A DNA stretch of 6,635 bases from Rickettsia typhi (GTDB lineage Bacteria; Pseudomonadota; Alphaproteobacteria; Rickettsiales; UBA1997): the NCBI GenBank assembly GCA_945903615.1, contig CAMDOL010000078.1, positions 1 through 6,635 on the forward strand. The letters are read 5' to 3'. The position numbers and the translations under genes were made by a program. Positions 1-6,179 of the stretch are shown here, piece after piece. Numbering within the stretch: the stretch's first letter is position 1; the number at the start of each line of letters is the position of its first letter. The notes below the pieces were generated by a model. It had not been told where the DNA came from. It made no database searches and worked only from the letters and a program-made list of their open reading frames with translations.

Positions 1-540
1 GATAACTTTTGTGCAGTAACCAGATTTTATCTTATAGAAGTCTTTAAAGGAGTTTCCATTAAAACAAACATTTTTATCTGTTTGAAAGTGCATCAAAGAT
101 TTGTCAAATTTATTAGGCGACTCATCCTTAAATCTTTTTATTATTGCCCGCTCACAAATAGATCTAGATTTTTCCTCAGAGACTGGTTCTAGAATTTTTG
201 TAGATTTACTGCCAATAATATCTTCTTTTGTAAAAAAGACATTAAATGCCGTTTTATCAATAGGAGGAATTCCGCCTCCTTTTATTTGGTCACAAGTAAT
301 AAAATATTGTCCTTTTTTTTGTACAATATTACCATTTTTACTTCTCTCTGATACAGTAGATCCATAGTCCACGCTCACACATTTTGGATTTTCCTGCATA
401 ATTTTCTTTCTAGCTTTTTTTAAAAGCTCTCTATCACTTTTGCTTACATCGTCAGGAATATAAAAATAATCTTCAGCACTTTTGGCTTGATAAGACATCA
501 CAACAAATACAATCGACAGCAAAATAAAAAACTTTTTCAT
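1..540 (-). CDS. Hypothetical exported cysteine-containing protein, 3' end beyond the window
   Basis: The frame is open for 180 codons from an ATG at 538-540 to the left edge with no stop, so the C-terminus is missing. I do not recognise the family. Residues 1-22 look like a Sec signal peptide: MKK, a hydrophobic core (FFILLSIVFVVM), then AKSA before a likely cleavage ahead of EDY. The mature part is polar and Lys-rich, with five cysteines at 54, 83, 129, 159 and 176, a strand-like YFITCD (79-84), FNVFFTKEDI (99-108) and a possible helix around SICERAIIKRF (127-137). It probably acts in the periplasm or outside the cell, with disulfides possible. It starts 15 bases after the stop of the preceding small exported gene, so the two are probably co-transcribed. 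No good Shine-Dalgarno is visible. An A8 run (coding strand) lies at codons 73-77. Coding status is likely from length, signal peptide and spacing; function is unknown. Confidence 0.72.
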   Translation of the reverse strand, partial: MKKFFILLSIVFVVMSYQAKSAEDYFYIPDDVSKSDRELLKKARKKIMQENPKCVSVDYGSTVSERSKNGNIVQKKGQYFITCDQIKGGGIPPIDKTAFNVFFTKEDIIGSKSTKILEPVSEEKSRSICERAIIKRFKDESPNKFDKSLMHFQTDKNVCFNGNSFKDFYKIKSGYCTKVI

Positions 541-555
541 ATTTTATAAATTTAA

Positions 556-900
556 TTATTTTCTAACATAATCTTCTCTTGGCGTCCAAACGACAAAGTT
601 ATTACCCTCATCGTCATAAAGTCTTATTTTATGTTTTGAAAAACCAGAATCTAGCATCGAAGCTTTGTATTCTTTATCAGTAATGGAGCATTGGTTATTC
701 ATCATTAAACTTGCCAATTGTTCATAATAGCCACTTGATCCGTTTTTGGCATCAGCAATGTTTACCGCAATAGATATCATCTCATCCAATAACTCTTTGC
801 TTTTGCATATAAAAGCACCTTTTTTAAGGGTATCAGCTTTTGCAAAACTAGACATTAAAAATAAAGCAAACAATAAGAGGGTGGCGAAAATATTTCTCAT
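556..900 (-). CDS. Hypothetical small exported protein (114 aa)
   Basis: I do not recognise this protein. Residues 1-22 form a convincing Sec signal peptide: MRN, a hydrophobic stretch ATLLLFALFLM, then SSFAKA with likely cleavage before DTLKK. The mature protein is about 92 residues. It has two cysteines (32 and 71) that could form one disulfide, a predicted helix around SKELLDEMISIAVNIADA (34-51), and a strand-rich end (HKIRLYDD, NNFVVWTPRE) that could form a small beta domain. The ATG at 898-900 is preferred because it gives the full signal peptide. The gene starts 35 bases after the sdhA stop and ends 15 bases before the next exported gene. It may be read through from the sdh operon or from a promoter I cannot identify in the AT-rich gap. 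It sits where many bacteria have sdhB but has no ferredoxin-type cysteine clusters, so it is not SdhB. Confidence 0.75.
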   Translation of the reverse strand: MRNIFATLLLFALFLMSSFAKADTLKKGAFICKSKELLDEMISIAVNIADAKNGSSGYYEQLASLMMNNQCSITDKEYKASMLDSGFSKHKIRLYDDEGNNFVVWTPREDYVRK

Positions 901-935
901 AACTGCGTCTTTTAAATTAAAGATAGAAGCGAATT

Positions 936-2735
936 TTAATAAACCCTCTTTTTTGGTGGAAATGCCTGAACCTCATTAGTTAAAGGCTTCAACACCACAT
1001 CGCGATAGTCAATTTTAGTTTCGCCATTTTCCTTCAGCCAGATGATTGTGTGTTTCATCCAATTTTCATCATCACGATTAGGGTAGTCTTCTCTGGCGTG
1101 TGCCCCTCTGCTTTCTTGCCTGTTTAGTGCGGAATTAATCGTGACAATTGCTTGAGCCCGCAAATTGTCAAGCTCTAATGCCTCAATTAAATCGCTATTC
1201 CAAATTAGACCGCGATCAGTGATGCCAATTTCTTCAAAGGATTGGTAGAGCTCAAGCATTTTGGTTTTGCCTTCCGCTAAAACAGTTTCAGTTCTAAAAA
1301 CTGCGGCGTGTTTTTGCATTGTCTTTTGCATTTCAAGCCTGATTTTGGCAGTTGTGGAATCACCTTTGGAGTTGAGTATTTTATCCATTCTGGCGATTGC
1401 TTCTTCACCAATATTGCTTGCAAAATCTTGATGGGGAGTGTTTGGCTCCAGCAATTTTGAGGCTTGAATTGCCGCCGCCCTACCAAAAACAACCAAATCA
1501 AGAAGTGAGTTTGAGCCCAAACGATTTGCGCCGTGAACAGAAACACAGGCCGCCTCGCCAATTGCCATAAGCCCTGGCACAATTTCCATCTTGCCATTTT
1601 TAATGTTTAAAACCTCAGCTTTGTAGTTGGTTGGAATGCCGCCCATATTATAGTGAACTGTAGGAATCACAGGAATTGGCTGTTTGGTAACATCAACTCC
1701 CGCAAAAATTTTGGCACTTTCAGAAATTCCGGGTAATTTTTCATGAAGAGTTTTTGGATCAAGGTGGTCAAGATGCAAGTAAATGTGATCTTTATGCTCG
1801 CCAACTCCACGCCCTTCAACAATTTCCATTGTCATTGCGCGCGAGACAACATCTCGTGAAGCCAGATCTTTGGCTGATGGAGCATATCTTTCCATAAATC
1901 TTTCGCCCTCAGAATTTACCAAATATCCGCCCTCACCTCTTGCGCCTTCAGTAATCAAGCAACCAGCACCATAAATGCCAGTTGGGTGAAATTGAACAAA
2001 TTCCATATCTTGCAAAGGCAAACCAGCACGGAGAACCATAGCATTGCCATCTCCCGTGCAAGTGTGTGCTGATGTTGCAGAAAAATAAGCACGACCGTAT
2101 CCACCAGTTGCCAAAACAACAATATGAGCTTTAAAACGGTGAATAGTTCCGTCAGTCATTGATAACGCCATTACTCCACGACAAACTCCATCAACCATAA
2201 TTAAATCGAGAGCGAAATACTCAATAAAAAATTGAGCTTTGTGTTTGAGTGATTGTTGATAGAGTGTGTGGAGAATTGCGTGTCCAGTTCGATCAGCCGC
2301 GGCACATGTGCGTTGAGCTGCACCACCTTCGCCATATTCTTTAGTCATTCCACCAAATGGGCGTTGATAAATTTTGCCCTCTTTGGTTCTAGAAAATGGC
2401 ACGCCATAATGTTCTAATTCGATAATTGCATCTGGGGCTTCTTTGCACATATATTCAATAGCATCTTGATCGCCAAGCCAGTCCGAACCTTTGACAGTAT
2501 CATACATATGCCACCTCCAATCGTCTTCGCCCATATTTCCGAGTGCCGCAGAAATTCCACCTTGAGCAGCAACGGTGTGAGATCTGGTTGGAAAGACCTT
2601 AGAAATGCAAGCAGTATTCAAACCTTTTTGCGCCATACCAAAAGTTGCACGAAGCCCTGCTCCACCAGCACCAACAACTAGAACATCGAATTCGTGATCG
2701 GTAATTTTATAATTGGTAATTTTATTTTCAGTCAT
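936..2735 (-). CDS. sdhA: Succinate dehydrogenase flavoprotein subunit
   Basis: SdhA is the catalytic subunit of complex II. It oxidises succinate to fumarate on covalently bound FAD and passes electrons to the SdhB iron-sulfur protein, on the cytoplasmic face of the inner membrane. The 599 residues are full length for the family. The dinucleotide-binding GAGGAG lies at 22-27. The FAD-linking histidine is H53 in [11 protein letters not shown]. Substrate-site elements are QFHPTG (H250), the [10 protein letters not shown] loop (261-270), R294 in LASRD, H361 in HYNMGG, and R405 in [14 protein letters not shown]. The C-terminal helical domain has [14 protein letters not shown] (542-555), and the protein ends in PKKRVY. 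All expected catalytic residues are present, so it should be active. It follows sdhC and sdhD in the same direction after an unusually long 148-base gap. No clear Shine-Dalgarno precedes the ATG at 2733-2735. No sdhB follows within the window, so the iron-sulfur subunit must be encoded elsewhere. Confidence 0.98.
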   Translation of the reverse strand: MTENKITNYKITDHEFDVLVVGAGGAGLRATFGMAQKGLNTACISKVFPTRSHTVAAQGGISAALGNMGEDDWRWHMYDTVKGSDWLGDQDAIEYMCKEAPDAIIELEHYGVPFSRTKEGKIYQRPFGGMTKEYGEGGAAQRTCAAADRTGHAILHTLYQQSLKHKAQFFIEYFALDLIMVDGVCRGVMALSMTDGTIHRFKAHIVVLATGGYGRAYFSATSAHTCTGDGNAMVLRAGLPLQDMEFVQFHPTGIYGAGCLITEGARGEGGYLVNSEGERFMERYAPSAKDLASRDVVSRAMTMEIVEGRGVGEHKDHIYLHLDHLDPKTLHEKLPGISESAKIFAGVDVTKQPIPVIPTVHYNMGGIPTNYKAEVLNIKNGKMEIVPGLMAIGEAACVSVHGANRLGSNSLLDLVVFGRAAAIQASKLLEPNTPHQDFASNIGEEAIARMDKILNSKGDSTTAKIRLEMQKTMQKHAAVFRTETVLAEGKTKMLELYQSFEEIGITDRGLIWNSDLIEALELDNLRAQAIVTINSALNRQESRGAHAREDYPNRDDENWMKHTIIWLKENGETKIDYRDVVLKPLTNEVQAFPPKKRVY

Positions 2736-2774
2736 TTTTAGATTTTTAATTTTTTAAAAGATTTGAAATAATAA

Positions 2775-2836
2775 CACTTAGCCGCCTTCCTTTCTGCGCT
2801 CTCAAACAACTCTTGCACGAGATTCTTGGCTTAGTG
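2775..2836 (-). repeat. Imperfect inverted repeat in the sdhD-sdhA spacer
   Basis: On the plus strand CACTTAGCC (2775-2783) faces GGCTTAGTG (2828-2836): nine-base arms pairing at eight positions, with one A-A or T-T mismatch. A second near-palindrome, CTCTTGCACGAG (2810-2821), is nested inside. The region from about 2775 to 2840 is visibly richer in G and C than the A/T-rich sequence on each side. There is no U-run straight after the stem in the direction of transcription, so it is not a typical terminator. It could be an RNA hairpin that sets relative sdhD and sdhA expression, a processing site, or one copy of a dispersed palindromic element. The role is unknown. Confidence 0.4.
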
Positions 2837-2883
2837 GCAATGCTTGTAAAAGCTAAAAAGGTATTAGATGTTTTTTTACGCTT

Positions 2884-3237
2884 TTACCCTACCAAGTGCA
2901 ACCTTAAAATTGCCACAACCACCGCAGTGCCAGTAAGGATTGAAAAAAAGTGGATTAGAGTGATATAAAAATGTTTTTTGGTTTTACTAGGAACATAATC
3001 CTCAATAATTTCCTTCATTCCCAAACTACCGTGATACAAAGAAAAAGTTATAAACAAAATTCCCATAAAAGCATTGAGGGGATAAGCAAAGAAAATTGGC
3101 ATCATATTGATTGGGTCAGCAATAATGTGCATCACGGACAAAACTAGCCAAATGATCAATGGAATTAATGCAACGGCAGAAATTCTTTGCATTAACCAAG
3201 AGTGGGAACCGTTTTTGGTGGAGGCGGCAATCTTCAT
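2884..3237 (-). CDS. sdhD: Succinate dehydrogenase membrane anchor subunit D
   Basis: SdhD and SdhC form the cytochrome b membrane anchor of complex II, which binds haem b and reduces ubiquinone. The protein has 117 residues, normal for the family. It begins with the conserved N-terminal segment HSWLMQRISAVALIPL (12-27), followed by three membrane helices at about 20-40, 50-70 and 90-112. H69 in SLYHGSLGM matches the haem ligand His71 of E. coli SdhD. D80-Y81 in IIEDYV match Asp82-Tyr83 of the quinone site. The ATG at 3235-3237 is 18 bases after the sdhC stop, which indicates one operon, and no strong Shine-Dalgarno is seen. After the TAA stop the same frame stays open for 45 more codons. The protein is already full length, so this is probably incidental. 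Confidence 0.95.
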   Translation of the reverse strand: MKIAASTKNGSHSWLMQRISAVALIPLIIWLVLSVMHIIADPINMMPIFFAYPLNAFMGILFITFSLYHGSLGMKEIIEDYVPSKTKKHFYITLIHFFSILTGTAVVVAILRLHLVG

Positions 3238-3255
3238 ATTGTTGATGAATTTAAT

Positions 3256-3672
3256 TTAAACAAAAAAGAAAATATAGTAAGCACTAGCGATTGTAAGCAT
3301 AGCGGAGGCAATCAAAACTAATATACCGTTGCGATTAGCGGTTTTTTTCTCAAATCCTTTACCGATATCCCAGAATAAGTGTCTGATGCCGTTGCACATA
3401 TGATAATATAGTGAAAATGACCACATTAAAACTGCAGCATAAACCAAATATTTCCAAGAACAATCACAGGTTTTTTCTTCAATTTCACCATCAACTAGAA
3501 TTTCAACTTGGTAGGCATAATGAACAATTGCCCAACAAATTAGAACTACCCCAATATATAAAAATATTCCGGTGGCACGGTGAAGAATTGAGGTGAAGGA
3601 GCTGATTTGCGGTTTATAAATTTGAATATGTGGCGAAAGCGGTTTTGCTTGGGAGTGATTTTTTGAGTTCAT
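3256..3672 (-). CDS. sdhC: Succinate dehydrogenase cytochrome b556 subunit
   Basis: SdhC is the first anchor subunit of complex II in the inner membrane. The 138 residues carry both family signatures: PLSPHIQIYKPQISSFTSIL (11-30) running into HRATG, and HMCNGIRHLFWDIGKGF (91-107). H91 corresponds to the haem-ligating His84 of E. coli SdhC. S28 and R32 correspond to the quinone-site Ser27 and Arg31. Three membrane helices lie at about 35-55, 74-92 and 113-137. The loop between helices 1 and 2 (56-73) is acidic and contains a C-x-C pair (C69, C71) that is not part of the family signature. It is the first gene of the sdhC-sdhD-sdhA series and begins 80 bases after the stop of the upstream peptidase gene, leaving room for a promoter. 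No Shine-Dalgarno is obvious before the ATG at 3670-3672. Confidence 0.96.
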   Translation of the reverse strand: MNSKNHSQAKPLSPHIQIYKPQISSFTSILHRATGIFLYIGVVLICWAIVHYAYQVEILVDGEIEEKTCDCSWKYLVYAAVLMWSFSLYYHMCNGIRHLFWDIGKGFEKKTANRNGILVLIASAMLTIASAYYIFFFV

Positions 3673-3676
3673 TTTG

Positions 3677-3704
3677 TCGATAAATATGTGTTGTGATATG
3701 TCAA
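3677..3704 (-). promoter_or_regulatory. Weak candidate promoter for the sdh operon
   Basis: A perfect minus-35 hexamer TTGACA (3699-3704, minus strand) lies in the 80-base gap between the peptidase gene and sdhC. Sixteen bases downstream is TATCGA (3677-3682), which matches only the first three positions of TATAAT. A start about seven bases further on would fall almost on the sdhC ATG and give a nearly leaderless transcript. That geometry makes the call doubtful. A promoter somewhere in this gap is plausible because sdhC heads its operon, but this exact site is a guess. Confidence 0.22.
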
Positions 3705-3752
3705 AAACAAGCCTAAAAGATAAAGTAAATCTCTGGTTATTACAACAAGTTT

Positions 3753-4580
3753 TTAAGAGCGAGAATTAAAAGCTTTGTCTAATAATTGTTTGGTAAAGGT
3801 ATCTCTTTTTTGGGCAGATTCACAGCCAGTTAAAACTGAAGTAATCCTTTTTTTATCATGTTTGGCAGAGGCAATTAGATTGAATCCTGAAGCATTGGTG
3901 AAGCCAGTTTTTATTCCATCTACACCTTTATATTTTAATAAAATATTATTGTGCGTAGGATATTTTTCATTCTTATAAGTGAATTCTTTGAGAGAAAAAT
4001 AATGATAATATTCTGGAAAATTTTGTCTGATTGCCAAAGCTAATTTTGCCAAATCATCATTGGTTGTAAATTGTCCTTGATTATGAAGACCACTAGCGTT
4101 GCGAAAATTAGTATTTGACATTCCCAACTCTTTGGCTTTTAAGTTCATATCACGAGCAAATTGCCATTCATTGTCAGAAATTTCTTCAGCCAGCATAACT
4201 GTTAATTCGTTAAATGATTTTACAATTGAACCTTTGATTGCTTGTTCAACTGAAATTTTATCGCCAATTTCTAAATTAAGAGTGTTGCTTTTGTTGACTT
4301 TTGATGTAGATGAGGAGCGGCTAGAGGCATATAGATCATCTTTAAGGTCAATTCTTTTTTCTCTAAGCGCTTCAAAGACAAGATAGATGGTCATCAGCTT
4401 AGTTAGTGAGGCAGGATAGATTATTTTATCAGCTTGTTTTTCAAAAAATATATTACCGCTTTCTGGATCAAGCACTAGAGCAGAATAATTTTTGCTACAT
4501 TCTTGAGCAAGTGGGGATAAGGTGGTGATGATTAAAAGAAAAAAAGATTTGATGAGGATTTGTAGAATATTTTTAGTCAC
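3753..4580 (-). CDS. Short D-alanyl-D-alanine carboxypeptidase family protein (peptidase S11)
   Basis: This is a penicillin-binding serine peptidase of the DacA/DacF type, which trims the terminal D-Ala of peptidoglycan stem peptides in the periplasm. A signal peptide covers about residues 1-25, with likely cleavage after SPLA. The three active-site motifs are in order: S58-L-T-K61 in PASLTKLMT, S122-F-N124 in VKSFNELTV, and K224-T-G226 in DGIKTGFTNASG. The second motif is followed by Glu rather than the common Asp. At 275 residues only the catalytic domain is present. The C-terminal beta domain and amphipathic membrane anchor of DacA-type enzymes (about 380-400 aa) are missing, so it is probably soluble. 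The start is GTG at 4578-4580, chosen because it yields the complete signal peptide and has GGAAG (4590-4594) nine bases upstream. A terminator lies just upstream, so it is probably transcribed separately from gcvTH. Carboxypeptidase versus endopeptidase activity cannot be settled from sequence. Confidence 0.92.
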   Translation of the reverse strand: MTKNILQILIKSFFLLIITTLSPLAQECSKNYSALVLDPESGNIFFEKQADKIIYPASLTKLMTIYLVFEALREKRIDLKDDLYASSRSSSTSKVNKSNTLNLEIGDKISVEQAIKGSIVKSFNELTVMLAEEISDNEWQFARDMNLKAKELGMSNTNFRNASGLHNQGQFTTNDDLAKLALAIRQNFPEYYHYFSLKEFTYKNEKYPTHNNILLKYKGVDGIKTGFTNASGFNLIASAKHDKKRITSVLTGCESAQKRDTFTKQLLDKAFNSRS

Positions 4581-4589
4581 AATTACGGA

Positions 4590-4594
4590 CTTCC
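4590..4594 (-). promoter_or_regulatory. Shine-Dalgarno-like GGAAG supporting a GTG start
   Basis: GGAAG on the minus strand lies nine bases before the GTG at 4578-4580. It is one of the few recognisable ribosome binding sites in this window and supports the GTG as the start of the S11 peptidase gene. Confidence 0.5.
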
Positions 4595-4612
4595 AAGATT
4601 AATGGGTTTTAT

Positions 4613-4651
4613 AAAACACACTCAACTGGTTTGATTGGTTGAGTGTGTTTT
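4613..4651 (-). terminator. Hairpin terminator after gcvH, potentially bidirectional
   Basis: AAAACACACTCAAC (4613-4626) and GTTGAGTGTGTTTT (4638-4651) form a perfect 14-base-pair stem with an 11-base loop. Read on the minus strand it starts 5 bases after the gcvH stop, and the 3' arm ends in four U followed by AUAAAA, fitting intrinsic termination of the secG-gcvT-gcvH unit. On the plus strand the stem ends in a six-T run, so it could also terminate plus-strand transcription, although no plus-strand gene is seen. Only 32 bases separate the stem from the GTG of the next gene. Confidence 0.85.
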
Positions 4652-4656
4652 TTAGA

Positions 4657-5031
4657 TTAATTATTTTCTGATAAGAATTTTGCATAAGCAGGTTCGTCCA
4701 TAGATTCGTTAAGATCAGATGGATTAGAAATTTTGATTTTAACTAACCAACCATTTCCGTAGGTATCGTTATTAACATTTTCTGGAGCAGAAACTAATGA
4801 TTCATTAATAGCAACAACCTCTCCAGCAACTGGGGTATAAACATCGCTGGCAGATTTTGAAGATTCAACCACAACGGCGGCATCGCCTTTATTATATTTA
4901 TTTCCAACTTTTGGCAGCTCAACATAAACCAATTCACCGAGTGCGTCTGCGGCGTGTTTAGTGATTCCAATTGTAGCGATATCGCCTTCAACTTTGATCC
5001 ATTCGTGGTCTTTGGTATATTTCATAGTCAT
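4657..5031 (-). CDS. gcvH: Glycine cleavage system H protein (lipoyl carrier)
   Basis: GcvH carries the lipoyl arm that shuttles the aminomethyl group from the P protein to the T protein and is then reoxidised by the L protein, in the cytoplasm. The 124 residues are standard length. KYTKDHEWI (4-12) is the conserved start. The lipoylation site is K59 in VVVESSKSASDVYTPV, close to the usual ESVKAASD pattern but with Ser for Val before the lysine and Ser for Ala after it. GNGWLVKIK (92-100) and the helical C-terminus are also typical. Two in-frame ATGs (5029-5031 and 5023-5025) are possible starts. The longer is listed, the shorter removes two residues, and neither has a clear Shine-Dalgarno. 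The gene lies 26 bases after gcvT and is closed by a strong hairpin, so gcvP is not co-transcribed downstream. Confidence 0.97.
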   Translation of the reverse strand: MTMKYTKDHEWIKVEGDIATIGITKHAADALGELVYVELPKVGNKYNKGDAAVVVESSKSASDVYTPVAGEVVAINESLVSAPENVNNDTYGNGWLVKIKISNPSDLNESMDEPAYAKFLSENN

Positions 5032-5057
5032 AAATTTAGTTTGGTTAAAGTTAGTAA

Positions 5058-6170
5058 TTATTTTTTAATAGATTTGGTTTTGGCGGCAACAAAAACTGGT
5101 GAGCAGATTACGGCCGGAATTTCACGATCCCGAATAACAACAGTGACCAACTCTTCAGCTTTGGAACAGTTAAAATCAACATATCCTTGTCCGATTGAAA
5201 CTTTTAAATTTGGTGAAAAACCACCGCTGGTTAAAGTACCAATTTTTTTACCATCTTTTCTAATTTCGCTTCCTTCTCTAGCAATTCCACGATCAAGTAA
5301 TTTTACTCCAACTCTTTTTCTTTTAATACCGTTAGCTTTCTCATCTAAGATTCTTTTAGCACCAATGAAATTTGTATGTTCTTTGCTAATAACCCAAGAA
5401 AGCGCAGCCTCAACTGGAGAAATTTCTTCGTCCAAATCGTGACCATATAATGGATAGCCCATTTCTAATCGCAGTGAATCTCTAGCGCCAAGACCAATTG
5501 GTTTGACAGAATTGTTTTCACAAAGTTTAAGCCAAAAAGCTGCGGCTTTTCCATTTTCAATACTAACTTCAAAGCCATCTTCGCCAGTATAGCCAGTTCT
5601 GCTTATATAAACTGCTTCACCAGTTTTTAATTTGAATTCACCCATATTCATATAAGGTAAATCAGATAAATTTTTATCAGCAACTAAAGCCTGTAAAGCT
5701 GCTTCTGCTTTAGCACCTTGAACGGCGATTAAAGAGCGGTCAGAAAGTTCAGTGAATTTGATATCAACAGGAAGATTTTGTTTGATCCAAGCGATGTCTT
5801 TTTCTTTGCAGCCAGCGTTGATAACTACAAAAAATTTATTTTCTGCTAATCTTGTGACGATTAAATCATCAATGATTCCACCATTTTCATTGGTCAGAAC
5901 GGTATATTTAGCTAGAAAATTTGGAATGCTAACAAAAGAAGTTGGGGTTATGTGAGATAAAAATTCTGCAACATCTTGCTTGTTATCTTTACCTTCCAAA
6001 ATAACTTGCCCCATATGAGAAACATCGAACAAACCAACATTGCTGTCTCTAACCCATTCGTGCTCTTTAAGCATTCCTTCTGAATATTGCACTGGCATAT
6101 CATAGCCAGCAAACTCAACCATTTTAGCACCTTGGATGCGGTGAGTTTGATTTAAAGCTGTTACTTTCAT
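5058..6170 (-). CDS. gcvT: Glycine cleavage system aminomethyltransferase (T protein)
   Basis: GcvT takes the aminomethyl group on lipoylated GcvH, releases ammonia and transfers the one-carbon unit to tetrahydrofolate, giving 5,10-methylene-THF. The 370 residues match the family length. Near the N-terminus are GAKMVEFAGYDMPVQYSEG (14-32) and VGLFDVSHMGQ (45-55). D101 in GGIIDDLIV matches the catalytic Asp101 of the E. coli enzyme. Later motifs are RTGYTGEDGFE (191-201), GLGARDSLRLEMGYPLYGHD (226-245) and TSGGFSPNLKVSIGQGYV (314-331). The intact catalytic Asp and the adjacent gcvH favour true GcvT over the folate-binding paralogue YgfZ. The ATG at 6168-6170 lies 9 bases after the secG stop, which implies co-transcription. 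No glycine riboswitch can fit in that gap, so any such control would have to act upstream of secG. Confidence 0.97.
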   Translation of the reverse strand: MKVTALNQTHRIQGAKMVEFAGYDMPVQYSEGMLKEHEWVRDSNVGLFDVSHMGQVILEGKDNKQDVAEFLSHITPTSFVSIPNFLAKYTVLTNENGGIIDDLIVTRLAENKFFVVINAGCKEKDIAWIKQNLPVDIKFTELSDRSLIAVQGAKAEAALQALVADKNLSDLPYMNMGEFKLKTGEAVYISRTGYTGEDGFEVSIENGKAAAFWLKLCENNSVKPIGLGARDSLRLEMGYPLYGHDLDEEISPVEAALSWVISKEHTNFIGAKRILDEKANGIKRKRVGVKLLDRGIAREGSEIRKDGKKIGTLTSGGFSPNLKVSIGQGYVDFNCSKAEELVTVVIRDREIPAVICSPVFVAAKTKSIKK

Positions 6171-6179
6171 TTTAAAATT

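Noticed and set aside
101..367. Plus-strand open frame of 88 codons
   Set aside because: The opposite strand carries a longer frame with a good signal peptide that continues to the window edge and keeps the gene direction and spacing of its neighbours.
1277..1597. Minus-strand open frame of 106 codons inside sdhA
   Set aside because: It is an alternative frame of sdhA, whose residues here are family-conserved ([14 protein letters not shown] region).
2736..2770. Possible TATTAT minus-10 box before sdhA
   Set aside because: The hexamer resembles TATAAT, but nothing like a minus-35 lies at the proper spacing, and sdhA is probably transcribed with sdhC and sdhD.
4500..4530. Lipobox near Cys28 of the S11 peptidase
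   Set aside because: The residues before the cysteine are AQE, which do not fit the lipobox consensus. Ordinary signal-peptidase cleavage before it is more likely.
4954..5442. Plus-strand open frame of 162 codons
   Set aside because: It lies antisense to gcvT and gcvH, whose products are unmistakable, and its translation shows no recognisable domain. It is a shadow frame.
6171..6179. Glycine riboswitch upstream of gcvT
   Set aside because: Only nine bases separate secG and gcvT, and the 105 bases visible upstream of secG show no structured tandem-aptamer-like sequence.
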